Source: Phycisphaerae bacterium
GTDB taxonomy: Bacteria; Planctomycetota; Phycisphaerae; UBA1845; PWPN01
Reading direction: 5' to 3'
Length of the DNA: 64,000 nucleotides
NCBI GenBank assembly: GCA_018003015.1
Contig: JAGNEZ010000003.1
Location: 1 to 64,000, forward strand
The notes below the pieces were generated by a model. It ran no database searches. It saw nothing but the letters and a program-made list of their open reading frames with translations, and had not been told where the DNA came from. Made by a program: the position numbers and the translations under genes. Below are positions 35,016 to 44,180 of this stretch, piece after piece (the first letter of the stretch is position 1; each line of letters opens with the position of its first letter).

Positions 35016-36758
35016 GTGTCCAAGCTCGTCGCCAGCATGCAGGAAAAGGGGCTTCTCAACCCGGTGACCGCCGGGCGCGTTCAAGCCCTGGTCGCCGAGG
35101 GGACGCCGATCGAGGAAGCGGTTCTCGCCGCGGACGGCGTCAGCGAGGAGGCCTTGCTCCACTTCCTCGCTGACGCCTTCGATATCCCCTATATCGATTC
35201 CGAACAGCTCGAGCGCCGGCCACCCCCCAAGGAATTCCTCGCGGGCTTCCCCGCCAGACTCCTCCTCGGACACCGCATCCTGCCGATCGAGCAGCGCGAT
35301 GGGGTCACCCTCGTCGCAACCAGCCGCCTCAGCGACACCACCGCCCTCGACGAACTCCGCCTGGCCTGCGGGCACGATCTGGCCCTGGCTCTGGCACCCT
35401 CCGCCGAGATCGACCGCTGCCTGAAAAAGACCCTCGGCGTCGGGGCCGATACCCTCCAGAGCCTCACCGCCGATGCGGACAGCGTCCTTCAGGTCATCGA
35501 TACCGAGGAAGACGAGGACCTGGATCTCGCCAACGCCGCCCTCGATTCCTCAATCATCAAGTTCGTCAACCAGATCCTCACCGAGGCCGTTGATGCCCGG
35601 GCTACCGACGTCCACATCGAGCCCTTCGAGGAACAACTTCGCATCCGCTACCGGATCGACGGCGTGCTCCAGGAATCCAACGTGCCCGAGTCCGTCCGCC
35701 GGTTCCACGCCGCCATCGTGTCGCGCATCAAGATCCTCAGCCACCTCGACATCGCCGAGAAACGCCTGCCCCAGGACGGCCGGATCAAGCTCAAAATCTC
35801 CGGACGCGAAATCGATGTGCGCGTGTCGATCATCCCCATGATCCACGGCGAGGCAGTCGTACTCCGTATCTTGGACCGGGGCGACGCCATGCTGGGAACC
35901 GAACACCTGGGCATGGCCCTGCCCGACCGGAATCGTTTCGATCAGATCCTGGAGATGCCCCACGGCATCGTCCTGGTCACCGGCCCGACCGGATCGGGTA
36001 AGACCACCACCCTGTACGCCGCACTCTCCAAGATCAACGACATCGAACGTAAAATCATCACCGTCGAAGACCCCGTCGAGTATCAGCTCCGGGGCGTGAA
36101 CCAGATCCAGGTGTCCATCAAGACCGGCCTGACCTTCGCCGCGGGCCTGCGAGCCATCCTGCGACACGACCCGGACGTCGTGCTCGTGGGCGAAATCCGC
36201 GACCTCGAAACCGCCGAGATCGCCGTACAGGCCTCACTGACCGGCCACCTGGTCTTCTCCACCCTGCACACCAACGACGCCCCGGGCGCCGCCACCCGTC
36301 TGGTCGACATGGGCCTCGAACCCTATCTGGTCGCTTCCTCGCTCGAGGTCGTGGTCGCTCAGCGCCTCGTCCGCGTGATCTGCCAGCAGTGCAAGCAGAC
36401 CGTATCACCCGAGGAGACCGCCCAGGCCCGAATGCAATTCGGCACCCTGATCTCCGGCACACTCTACAAGGGCGCCGGATGCCGCCGCTGCCAGGGAACA
36501 GGCTTCCGCGGCCGCCAGGGCATCTTCGAGATGATGGCCATCAGTGACGACATCCGCTCACTCATCCTGCAACGCGCTCCTTCGCACGAACTCCGCAAAG
36601 TCGCCACGCACCAGGGCATGCGCAGCCTCCGCGACGACGGCTGGCGCATCGTCGCCGAAGGCCGCACCACCATCGATGAAGTCCTCCGCAACACCAAGGA
36701 CGAAGAGGCAACCATGATGGGCTTCACCACCGGCGCCGAAAGCGGGAGGCATGGCTAA
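35016..36758 (+). CDS. gspE: Type II secretion ATPase GspE (GspE/PilB family)
   Basis: 580 residues from GTG 35016, with AAAGGAG upstream. An N-terminal MshEN-like domain (~1-150) is followed by the 'ARATDVHIEPFEEQLRIRYR' domain and the motor: Walker A 'GPTGSGKTTTL' (~323), Asp box 'ITVEDPVEY', Walker B 'VVLVGEIRDLETAEIA' (~390) and His box 'HLVFSTLHTNDAPGAATRL'. The zinc module has CQQC (~456) and CRRC (~489). This cytoplasmic hexamer powers pseudopilus assembly. The stop overlaps the gspF start as TAATG. Confidence 0.96.
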   Translation: MSKLVASMQEKGLLNPVTAGRVQALVAEGTPIEEAVLAADGVSEEALLHFLADAFDIPYIDSEQLERRPPPKEFLAGFPARLLLGHRILPIEQRDGVTLVATSRLSDTTALDELRLACGHDLALALAPSAEIDRCLKKTLGVGADTLQSLTADADSVLQVIDTEEDEDLDLANAALDSSIIKFVNQILTEAVDARATDVHIEPFEEQLRIRYRIDGVLQESNVPESVRRFHAAIVSRIKILSHLDIAEKRLPQDGRIKLKISGREIDVRVSIIPMIHGEAVVLRILDRGDAMLGTEHLGMALPDRNRFDQILEMPHGIVLVTGPTGSGKTTTLYAALSKINDIERKIITVEDPVEYQLRGVNQIQVSIKTGLTFAAGLRAILRHDPDVVLVGEIRDLETAEIAVQASLTGHLVFSTLHTNDAPGAATRLVDMGLEPYLVASSLEVVVAQRLVRVICQQCKQTVSPEETAQARMQFGTLISGTLYKGAGCRRCQGTGFRGRQGIFEMMAISDDIRSLILQRAPSHELRKVATHQGMRSLRDDGWRIVAEGRTTIDEVLRNTKDEEATMMGFTTGAESGRHG

Positions 36759-37978
36759 TGGCCGTCTTCGCCTACACCGCGCTGGACCGGAAGGGCCAGC
36801 GACTGTCGGGGAACCTCCCGGCCGACAGCCGGGCCGCCGCCCTCGACCAGCTCTTGGGCAAGGGCCTCTCTCCTGTCAGCATCGATGAACAGCGGTCCGA
36901 GGCGGCCGCCGCCCGCGCCGAGACTCGCTCCACCTCCACCCGCGTGCCCCAGTCGGCGGTCGAGTCCTTCACCCGCGAACTGGCCAACCTGCTCGCCGGC
37001 GGACTGCCACTCTCGCGAGCCCTGCACCTGGTACGCCGCGAGGCCGCACACCCCGCCGCCAAGAACGTGTGGTCGCGAATCCACGACGACGTGGTCAGCG
37101 GAGCTTCCTTGGCCGACGCCCTGACCCGATGGCCGGCCGCCTTCTCCTCCGTGTACATCGCCATGATCCGGGCCGGAGAGGCGGGCGGCTTCCTCCATGT
37201 CGTCCTCCAGCAGATCGCCGATTTCCGCACCCACGAGCAGGAACTCAAGGGCAAGGTCAAGGCCGCCATGGTCTATCCCTGCGTGCTCGGCACCCTGGCC
37301 ACCGGCGTACTCATCTTCCTGATGACATACTTCATCCCCACCTTCTCGGGCATCTTCGGCGAGTTCGGCGGCAAGCTGCCTATGCTCACCCAGATCATCG
37401 TCGGAGCCAGCAGTTGGATCATGAAATACGGCCTCGTCGTGGCCGTCGGCGTGGTTCTGTTCGTCGTGGCGATGAAACGCCTGGCCGCCAGTGAGGCGGG
37501 CCAGCGCTTCCTGGAACGCGTCAAGCTGGGAACACCACTCGTCGGCAAGGTCGCCGCCCGGTTTGCACTGGTGCGGTTCTGCCGCATGCTGGGTACACTG
37601 GCCGGCGCGGGCGTCCCCCTCGTCGCCTCACTGCGGGTCGCCAAGGAGGCCCTGGGCAACCGGACACTGTCCGACGCCATCGCCCAGGCGACCGAGGAAG
37701 TGCAGCGCGGGGCACCTCTGAGCCGCAGCCTGGCCAACACCCCCCAACTGTTCCCGCCCTCGGTCATCGAGATGATCGCGGTCGCCGAGGAAACCGGGCG
37801 GATGGACAAGGAACTGGTCCGCATCTCGATCGCCTATGAAACCGACCTGGACCGCAACCTGCGCATGCTGGTGGCCCTGGCCGAACCGGCTCTGCTGTTC
37901 ATCATGGCTTCGCTGATCGGCACGGTGGTGGTCGGCATGCTGCTGCCGATCTTCAGCCTGCAGGATTTGATCCATTGA
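36758..37978 (+). CDS. gspF: Type II secretion inner-membrane platform protein GspF
   Basis: 406 residues, the usual length. Two repeats of the T2SSF domain: 'FTRELANLLAGGLPLSRALH' then 'AAMVYPCVLGTLATGVLIFL', and 'FCRMLGTLAGAGVPLVASLR' then 'LVALAEPALLFIMASLIGTV'. Three membrane segments. It couples GspE to the pseudopilus. Confidence 0.95.
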   Translation: MAVFAYTALDRKGQRLSGNLPADSRAAALDQLLGKGLSPVSIDEQRSEAAAARAETRSTSTRVPQSAVESFTRELANLLAGGLPLSRALHLVRREAAHPAAKNVWSRIHDDVVSGASLADALTRWPAAFSSVYIAMIRAGEAGGFLHVVLQQIADFRTHEQELKGKVKAAMVYPCVLGTLATGVLIFLMTYFIPTFSGIFGEFGGKLPMLTQIIVGASSWIMKYGLVVAVGVVLFVVAMKRLAASEAGQRFLERVKLGTPLVGKVAARFALVRFCRMLGTLAGAGVPLVASLRVAKEALGNRTLSDAIAQATEEVQRGAPLSRSLANTPQLFPPSVIEMIAVAEETGRMDKELVRISIAYETDLDRNLRMLVALAEPALLFIMASLIGTVVVGMLLPIFSLQDLIH

Positions 37979-38005
37979 GACAAAGGGATTCTGAGGGTAC
38001 TGCAC

Positions 38006-38455
38006 ATGAGAACAACGTATCACCTGAACGGACCAAGGCATTCGGCCGGCCGGCACGCGGCCAGGGCATTCACCCTGGTCGAACTGCTGCTTGTGCTGGT
38101 GATCCTCGCGGTCCTGGCCATGGTCGTCGTCCCGAAGTTCACCGGCCGATCCGAACAGGCCCGCGTCACCGCCGCCAGAACCGACATCGCCAACCTGGAA
38201 ACGGCGCTCGACGCCTTCGAGGTGGACTGCGGCCGGTTCCCCACCTCGGAGGAAGGGCTCCGCGTGCTGCTCGAGCCTCCCGCGGGCGTTCAGAACTGGC
38301 GCGGCCCGTACATCAAACGCCAAATGCCCACCGACCCGTGGGGCAATCCCTATGTGTACCGGTACCCCGGCGCCCACAACCAGGGCAGCTACGACCTCTG
38401 CTCGGCCGGACCCGACGGGCGCGAGGGCGGCGATAACGATATCTCCAACTGGTAG
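38006..38455 (+). CDS. gspG: Major pseudopilin GspG
   Basis: 149 residues. The prepilin motif is 'AFTLVELLLVLVILAVLAM' with Glu at +5 and Ala, not Gly, at -1. The globular part is diagnostic for GspG: 'ALDAFEVDCGRFPTSEEGL', 'WRGPYIKRQMPTDPWGNPYV' and the calcium loop 'SAGPDGREGGDNDISNW' at the C-terminus. It forms the pseudopilus shaft after cleavage by a prepilin peptidase, which is not encoded in the window. Confidence 0.95.
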   Translation: MRTTYHLNGPRHSAGRHAARAFTLVELLLVLVILAVLAMVVVPKFTGRSEQARVTAARTDIANLETALDAFEVDCGRFPTSEEGLRVLLEPPAGVQNWRGPYIKRQMPTDPWGNPYVYRYPGAHNQGSYDLCSAGPDGREGGDNDISNW

Positions 38456-38472
38456 CAGCACGGGAATCGATC

Positions 38473-38964
38473 ATGACGCGTCGCAGACCCCCTCGTGGCT
38501 TCACCCTTCTCGAACTGGTCCTGGTGATGATGATCGTATGCATCACCCTGGCCATGGCCGCTCCATCCCTGCGCGGCTGGAGCAAAGGGTCGCGACTCCA
38601 CGACGAGGTCGACGCGTTCGTCGCCGTCACCCGCCTGGCCCGGACCCAGGCGGTCACCACCAGCAAGCCCCACCGCCTGTTCATCGATCCGGCAACCGCC
38701 ACCTACCAGCTCAGGGTCCAGGAAGGCGAGGAGTTCATCCCCCTCGAGTCCGGCTTCGGTCGCCCGTTCGAACTGCCTCAGGGCTATCGCATCGAGCTGC
38801 GCACCACCCCTGAATCCGCCGAGAGCTTCATCCCCTTCTACCCGACGGGACGCACCCAGCCGGCCCAGGTGCGGATCACCTCCGAACTCGGCGAAATGGT
38901 GGACATCCAATGCGCCTCCCCGGCGGAAAGCTTCGAGATCCTTCTGGGAGGGGCAGTGCCATGA
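38473..38964 (+). CDS. gspH: Minor pseudopilin, GspH-like
   Basis: 163 residues. 'RGFTLLELVLVMMIVCITLA' is a canonical prepilin signal with Gly at -1. It is followed by 'APSLRGWSKGSRLHDEVDAF', then 'TRLARTQAVTTSKPHRLFID', as in the GspH/FimT fold. Predicted near the pseudopilus tip. The stop overlaps the next start by 4 bp. Confidence 0.85.
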   Translation: MTRRRPPRGFTLLELVLVMMIVCITLAMAAPSLRGWSKGSRLHDEVDAFVAVTRLARTQAVTTSKPHRLFIDPATATYQLRVQEGEEFIPLESGFGRPFELPQGYRIELRTTPESAESFIPFYPTGRTQPAQVRITSELGEMVDIQCASPAESFEILLGGAVP

Positions 38965-39452
38965 GAGCCGTCCGCCATAACCACACCCGGCGCGGCAGAC
39001 TCCCGGCAACGAATCGCTGGGCCTTCACCCTCGCCGAGGTCCTGGCCACCCTCATGCTGGTGGGCATTGTCCTCCCCGTGGTCATGCGCGGAATCTCGGT
39101 CGCCCTGGCGGCCGCATCGCATGCCCGCTATCTCGCCCAGGCGACGTCCCTCGGCGAAGCCAAGCTGACCGAGTTGGTGACCACCGGTGACTGGCTCCTG
39201 GCTCAGACCAGCGGCGATTTCGGCCTGGAGTGGCCACAGTACCGCTGGTCCTGCCAGAACTTCACCCGCGACTTCAGCATGGACGAGCTCGTCCTCCGCG
39301 TGACCTGGACCGAGCGAGGCCAGGAACGAACCCTCGATCTGGCCACCTTGACCTTCGACACCGGCAGCCTGGCCGGCATAACCGATGAAACCGGCACGAG
39401 TGGCTCAACGGGTACCAGCGGCACCGGCGGTTCCGGCGGAGCACGACCATGA
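38961..39452 (+). CDS. gspI: Minor pseudopilin, GspI-like
   Basis: 163 residues. The prepilin signal is 'AFTLAEVLATLMLVGIVLP' after a basic leader (Ala at -1). 'AQATSLGEAKLTELVTTGDW' and 'WTERGQERTLDLATL' match the GspI/PulI pattern of a small minor pseudopilin. The C-terminus is a Gly/Ser/Thr-rich tail. Position between GspH- and GspJ-like genes supports the call. Overlaps by 4 bp at both ends. Confidence 0.78.
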   Translation: MRAVRHNHTRRGRLPATNRWAFTLAEVLATLMLVGIVLPVVMRGISVALAAASHARYLAQATSLGEAKLTELVTTGDWLLAQTSGDFGLEWPQYRWSCQNFTRDFSMDELVLRVTWTERGQERTLDLATLTFDTGSLAGITDETGTSGSTGTSGTGGSGGARP

Positions 39453-40123
39453 TGCGGCGGCAAGAACCATCCCAAGGCTTCACCCTGCTGGAGGTCACCG
39501 TGGCCCTGGCCATGATGGCCATGATGGCCCTCTCCATGTACGCCAGCATGGGCGTCTGCATGAAAGCCCGCCGCAGCGCCATGGCCGCAGTCCAGCCGGT
39601 GCGGGCAGCCACCATCGCCATGGAACTCATCTGCCGGGACCTCGAGTCCATCCTGCCACCCACCGGTATCCTCTCCGGCCCGTTCCTCGGCGTGCGGCAG
39701 ATGGGCGCCACCGGCGACGCCGATTACCTTGATTTCTACTCCCTCGGCTCCGACGACGACGAACTCATGCCCGAGGGAATCCACCACATCGAGCTCGGCT
39801 TGCGCACCGACGTCACCCCCCAAGTCCTGGTCCGCCACGTAACCCGCAATCTCCTCGCTCGGACCGCGGTCGACCCCGAGGAGGAGATCCTCTGCCGCGA
39901 GGTCCGCTCCCTCTCGCTTCGCTACTTCGACGGGGCGAATTGGCTCGAAGAATGGGATTCGACCGCCATCGGCGACGTCCTGCCAGCCGCGATCATGGTC
40001 CAGATCGAGCTCGAGGACGGAGTCACCCCTTCAACCGAAATCACCCCCAACCGTGCCATGCGGATCATACCCCTGGCCTGCGCCAAGCCGGCCGAGGCCA
40101 CCACCGGAGGGTCACTGCAATGA
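39449..40123 (+). CDS. gspJ: Minor pseudopilin, GspJ-like
   Basis: 224 residues. 'GFTLLEVTVALAMMAMMAL' is a prepilin signal (Gly at -1). It is followed by 'ATIAMELICRDLESILPPT' and 'EILCREVRSLSLRYFDGANW', then 'AAIMVQIELEDG', which are typical GspJ features. It should join GspI, GspK and GspH at the pseudopilus tip. Confidence 0.83.
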   Translation: MMRRQEPSQGFTLLEVTVALAMMAMMALSMYASMGVCMKARRSAMAAVQPVRAATIAMELICRDLESILPPTGILSGPFLGVRQMGATGDADYLDFYSLGSDDDELMPEGIHHIELGLRTDVTPQVLVRHVTRNLLARTAVDPEEEILCREVRSLSLRYFDGANWLEEWDSTAIGDVLPAAIMVQIELEDGVTPSTEITPNRAMRIIPLACAKPAEATTGGSLQ

Positions 40124-41490
40124 CGACTCTCCCTGCCCAGCACCGATGGCCACCTACCCAGCGCCGGGGCAGCGTCCTCATCGTGGCCATCGTCCTGGTC
40201 TTCACCCTGGCCAGCGTGACCCTGGCCCTGTGCCGCTCCATGCGCGTCGAAATCATCGCCTCCGCCAACCACGCGGCTATCCTCCAGGCATCCGCGATCG
40301 AACACGGAGCCGAACAGTATCTCCTGGCAGTCCTTACCGAGGAGAGCAGCGACTTGTCCGGCCTGACCGAGGACTACTTCGCGGCCGTCCCCGTCGGCGA
40401 CGGGTACTTCTGGATTCTCCGTCCCGACTACGGCGACAGCTTCATGCCCGTCTTCGGCATGATCGATGAATCCGCCAAGCTCAACCTCAATACCGCAACC
40501 TATGACCAGCTCATGATGCTGCCGTGCATGACCGACGACGTCGCCACGGCCATCATCGATTGGCGCGACGAGGACAGCGACCTCACCCAGGGCGGAGCCG
40601 AAAACGAATACTACCTGTCCCTGGCCGACCCCTACTACTGTAAGAACGCTCCCTTTGAGAGTGTCGAGGAACTCTTGCTGGTTCGCGGCACCTTGTGGGA
40701 ACTGCTCTACGGCGAAGGCCAGCCCCTGCCCATGGGCTCGGCATCCCTCTTCTCCATGTCCGGCTCGTCCATGCTCGACGATGTCTGGCTGCGCCGCGGC
40801 ATCTACGATCTGCTGACTATCTACAGCAACGAGCCCAGCACGTCATCAAGCGGCGGCCAGAAGATCAGCCTCACCGACCCCAATCAGCGAAGCCAGCTCC
40901 GCGATCTGCTCCGCACCCAGCTGGGCTCCTCGCGCGGCGACCAGGCGGCCAACGCCCTCGGGAGCGGCCCACTCCGGGACATCTTCGACCTCTACTTCCA
41001 GGCCCAGCTGACCGCCGACGAACTGGCCCTCATCACCGATAGCGTGACTTCGGGCGGCTCCGCCCGCGGCCGGATCAACGTCAATACCGCCCCTCGAGAG
41101 ATCCTCCTGACCCTCGACGGCCTCGACACCTCCGACGTCGACAAGCTGGTATCCCAGCGCCGCAGCCTGACCACCACCCAGTCCACGTCCATTGCCTGGG
41201 TCGCCGACGCCCTCGGACAGAAGGCCGTCGGCCTGGGCAACCGCATCACCGGACGAGGCTACCAGTATGCCGCTTACGTCCTCGCAGTGAGCGGCAACGG
41301 GCGGGCGTTCAAACAGGTCCGCGTCGTGATCGATGCGAGCGGCACGACACCCCAGATCGTCTATCGCCGCGATATCACCGATCGCGGCTGGTTGATGGAA
41401 CCGGAAATCCTCGCTTCACTTCGTGCCGGCGAAGGCCTGGGTATGTGGTCCGGCGTCTCCGGTTCGGCCCTCGGAGGCTCTCTACGATGA
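40120..41490 (+). CDS. gspK: Type II secretion minor pseudopilin GspK-like
   Basis: 456 residues. The N-terminal membrane helix is 'GSVLIVAIVLVFTLASVTLA', without the +5 Glu, as is normal for GspK. It has the GspK helix-hairpin signature 'MIDESAKLNLNTATYDQLMM' and 'ATAIIDWRDEDSD', and 'FESVEELLLVRG'. A second 'GRINVNTAPREILLTLDGLD' repeat follows. It is longer than classical GspK (~330). Caps the pseudopilus tip. Confidence 0.9.
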   Translation: MTTLPAQHRWPPTQRRGSVLIVAIVLVFTLASVTLALCRSMRVEIIASANHAAILQASAIEHGAEQYLLAVLTEESSDLSGLTEDYFAAVPVGDGYFWILRPDYGDSFMPVFGMIDESAKLNLNTATYDQLMMLPCMTDDVATAIIDWRDEDSDLTQGGAENEYYLSLADPYYCKNAPFESVEELLLVRGTLWELLYGEGQPLPMGSASLFSMSGSSMLDDVWLRRGIYDLLTIYSNEPSTSSSGGQKISLTDPNQRSQLRDLLRTQLGSSRGDQAANALGSGPLRDIFDLYFQAQLTADELALITDSVTSGGSARGRINVNTAPREILLTLDGLDTSDVDKLVSQRRSLTTTQSTSIAWVADALGQKAVGLGNRITGRGYQYAAYVLAVSGNGRAFKQVRVVIDASGTTPQIVYRRDITDRGWLMEPEILASLRAGEGLGMWSGVSGSALGGSLR

Positions 41491-42929
41491 AACTGCACAG
41501 CTCGGGCTTCCTCGGTCTAGCTCTCGGCGATCGGTCGATCCTCTGCGCCGAAGTGTCGGCCAGTGGCGATCGCCGAACCGTCCGTCGAACCGCCACGTTC
41601 ACCCCGCCGCTCGACGCATCCTTCGACAAGGCCGACGCCATGGGACGGCTGCTGGCCGCCTTTCTCAGGCAGCAACGCTTCCGCGCCTCCCGGGCCGTCG
41701 TCGGCGTGCCCGCCCGCTGGCTGATCGCCACCGAGCGGCAGATCCCCCCCACCGGCGGAGAGCAGCTCGCCGCCTTGCTCAGGCTTCAGGCCGAGCGGCT
41801 CTCCGTCTCCGAGAGCGGGGAGATGGTCTTCGACTACACCGGGCGCGTCGATGCCTCCCAGGGTGGCAAGGTGATGCTCGTCGGTATCCTCCGCGAGCAG
41901 CTCCAGCGAATCGATCTGCTCATGGACGCCGCCGGCGTCTCCGTGGTCGCAGTCACGCCAACCTCCCTGGCCCTGGCATCCGCCATGCAACACGAGCGGG
42001 ACCGGCCCTTGCTCGTCCTCGGTCGCCAGCACGCCGAGCTGGTGCTGCAACACAACGAAACCCCCCGCCTGCTCCGCCATTTTGCCCTGACCACGGTGAA
42101 CGGCGACAGCACGCCCGCCCTGGCCCCGCTGAGCTCAGAATTGCGACGCTCGATGGCCCTGGCCCCCACAGGTGACGGCGGACGAACCGACGAGATGCTC
42201 CTGTGCGACGGGATCGGCTTGTCCCAGAGCCAGATCTCCGAACTCTCGAACCGACTCGACATGCCCGTCCGGGCCGACGAAGGACTGCGCCTCCTCGGCG
42301 TGCAGGCCGAGAGGGACACCGCCATGAGCGGCGAAACCGGCGGCCCCGGCCTGTTCGCCCCCGCTCTCGCCCTGGCCCTGACCGGCGTCCAGCGGCGAAC
42401 ACTGCCCCTGGACCTCAAACACTCCCGGCTCGCGCCGCCACGACGCCGATCCTTCAACCGTCGCTTCGTGTGGGCCATCGTTCTGGCCGCCGTCGGTGTC
42501 ACCGCGATTGCCTCGCTCTACTGGAATGTCCACCGGCGCCAGGATGAACTCAAGCATCTGCGAAGCCAGCTCGATACCATGGCTCCCGACATCAAGTCCG
42601 CCGAACAGATGCTCGCCCATGTCAGCTATGCCAACGGCTACTTCGGGGCCCGGCCCCCGATCCTCGATTGTCTACGCGAAATCACCCTCGCCTTCCGCGA
42701 CGACCAGCCCATCTGGGTCACCAACTTCACCCTGCGCGAAAACGGCAAGGGCCAACTGACCGGCAAGGCGACCGACCAGAAGACAATCCTCATGCTCTGC
42801 GATCGGCTGCAGAAAACACCCCGGTTCATGGATGTCCGCACGCTTCAGATGACCGAGGTCAATGTGGCCGGCGGAAGATCAAAAGAGCAGTCGTTCACCA
42901 TCGCATTCACCTTCGTGGGGATGGAATAG
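41487..42929 (+). CDS. gspL: GspL-like protein (PilM-like actin fold plus PilN-like part)
   Basis: 480 residues. The cytoplasmic actin-like domain (~1-320) has 'LGLALGDRSILCAEVSASGD' and 'AVVGVPARWLIATERQIPP'. A membrane helix lies at ~325-346 ('FVWAIVLAAVGVTAIASLYW'). The periplasmic part starts with a coiled coil and ends in a PilN-like domain, 'DCLREITLAFRDDQPIWVTN' and 'GQLTGKATDQKTILMLCDRL'. It reads like PilM fused to PilN and links GspE to the platform. Starts inside the gspK stop (ATGA). Confidence 0.82.
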   Translation: MKLHSSGFLGLALGDRSILCAEVSASGDRRTVRRTATFTPPLDASFDKADAMGRLLAAFLRQQRFRASRAVVGVPARWLIATERQIPPTGGEQLAALLRLQAERLSVSESGEMVFDYTGRVDASQGGKVMLVGILREQLQRIDLLMDAAGVSVVAVTPTSLALASAMQHERDRPLLVLGRQHAELVLQHNETPRLLRHFALTTVNGDSTPALAPLSSELRRSMALAPTGDGGRTDEMLLCDGIGLSQSQISELSNRLDMPVRADEGLRLLGVQAERDTAMSGETGGPGLFAPALALALTGVQRRTLPLDLKHSRLAPPRRRSFNRRFVWAIVLAAVGVTAIASLYWNVHRRQDELKHLRSQLDTMAPDIKSAEQMLAHVSYANGYFGARPPILDCLREITLAFRDDQPIWVTNFTLRENGKGQLTGKATDQKTILMLCDRLQKTPRFMDVRTLQMTEVNVAGGRSKEQSFTIAFTFVGME

Positions 42930-42934
42930 ATCCT

Positions 42935-43516
42935 ATGGTACTTTCCAAACGAGAACGCTACATCGCCATCGCCACCGTGGCCGCGGTGGGAATCCTCGGC
43001 CTCGACCGGTTCGTCCTGAATCCGCTGGTGTCGAAGAACAACGAACTCAACGTCCAGATCGACAGCTGCGAACAGCAACTCGAGAAGGCCCGGCGACTGT
43101 TCAAGAACAGCCGCCGCAAATCGCAGGACTGGGCCCAGATGCAGAGCAACGGCCTCCGCCGCAAGGACGCTGCCGAGGCCGAAGGCCTGGTGCTGAACCG
43201 CATCCGAGATTGGGCCCAGGACGCCGGCATGAGCCTGTCCTCCGTCAAACCAGAGCGAACGGAAAAGCCTATGGCGTTCGGGAAGATCACCTTCCGTGCA
43301 ACCGGAACCGGCGGCATGGCCCAGATCAGCCGATTCCTCGGACGACTCAAGGACGCCGATGTGCCTGTCCGCATCGGCGAGCTGCAGATCACCGCCCGCA
43401 AGGAAGGAACCGACGATCTCTCACTGCAGCTCGGCATCAGCACCATCTACCTGACCCCGGATACCGAGAAAGAACGACCGACCCCCGTCCCCAGCTCCCA
43501 GGAGGTGCACCCATGA
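42935..43516 (+). CDS. GspM/PilO-like platform protein
   Basis: 193 residues. One membrane helix near the N-terminus ('IAIATVAAVGILGLDRFVL'), a coiled coil ('LNVQIDSCEQQLEKARRLF') and a ferredoxin-like periplasmic domain ('FRATGTGGMAQISRFLGRLK'). Topology and position between the GspL-like and C/PilP-like genes match GspM or PilO, which share this fold. The stop overlaps the next start. Confidence 0.78.
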   Translation: MVLSKRERYIAIATVAAVGILGLDRFVLNPLVSKNNELNVQIDSCEQQLEKARRLFKNSRRKSQDWAQMQSNGLRRKDAAEAEGLVLNRIRDWAQDAGMSLSSVKPERTEKPMAFGKITFRATGTGGMAQISRFLGRLKDADVPVRIGELQITARKEGTDDLSLQLGISTIYLTPDTEKERPTPVPSSQEVHP

Positions 43517-44097
43517 CGCTTCCGCTGAAAACCGTCCTGCTTGCCGCCCTTCTGCTGCCGGTGGTCGCGGCGGCCCAGCGGCCTCCCGATTCCCAGCCCG
43601 CGCGGCGAGAGAGCTTCTCCGAGCGGTACGGCGTCATCAGCGAACGAAACATCTTCCTTCGCGACCGGTCGCGGCGAGCCTTCGGGCGCGGCGAGCCGAA
43701 CTCCCGCCCCCCTTCGTTCCCCCCCCCACGACAGGCCGAGCAGATGTTCGTCCTCACTGGCGTCGTCCTCGAGGAAGAAGAGTTCCGCGCCTACTTCGAG
43801 AACACCGACAGCGGCTCGATCCTCAAGCTCCGGGTCGGCGATCCCATCGCTCGAGGCATGATCTCCCAGATCGAAATCGACGCCATCGAATACGAACACG
43901 CGGGGCAATTGACGTGGATCGACGTCGGCCGCAACCTGATCGGAGTACAGGTCAGCCCCACAACCGTAGGCGGCTCGCTCACCGAATCAAGCAGTGCGAG
44001 CCAGCCATCCGCCCCGCTGCCGAACCCGAACGACCCGAATCTCAGCATCGAGGAGAAGATGAAGCTCCGCCGGATGCAGGAGCTGAACAAGAAGTAA
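43513..44097 (+). CDS. Periplasmic GspC/PilP-like connector
   Basis: 194 residues. It starts with what looks like a cleavable signal peptide, 'LKTVLLAALLLPVVAAAQ', rather than the permanent anchor of classical GspC. 'YGVISERNIFLRDRSRR' resembles the GspC/PilP pre-domain motif. The beta-rich homology region follows: 'MFVLTGVVLEEEEFRAYFEN', 'ILKLRVGDPIARGMISQIEI'. The C-terminus is Pro/Ser-rich and then charged-helical. It should bridge the inner platform to the secretin encoded next. Confidence 0.72.
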   Translation: MTLPLKTVLLAALLLPVVAAAQRPPDSQPARRESFSERYGVISERNIFLRDRSRRAFGRGEPNSRPPSFPPPRQAEQMFVLTGVVLEEEEFRAYFENTDSGSILKLRVGDPIARGMISQIEIDAIEYEHAGQLTWIDVGRNLIGVQVSPTTVGGSLTESSSASQPSAPLPNPNDPNLSIEEKMKLRRMQELNKK

Positions 44098-44180
44098 CCA
44101 GGAATCACCCCAGTTGCGTGCACTTCGCCATGCCCGGCACGCCGCCGATGGATCTGCGAACCACGCAAGAGGAGCCGAAC

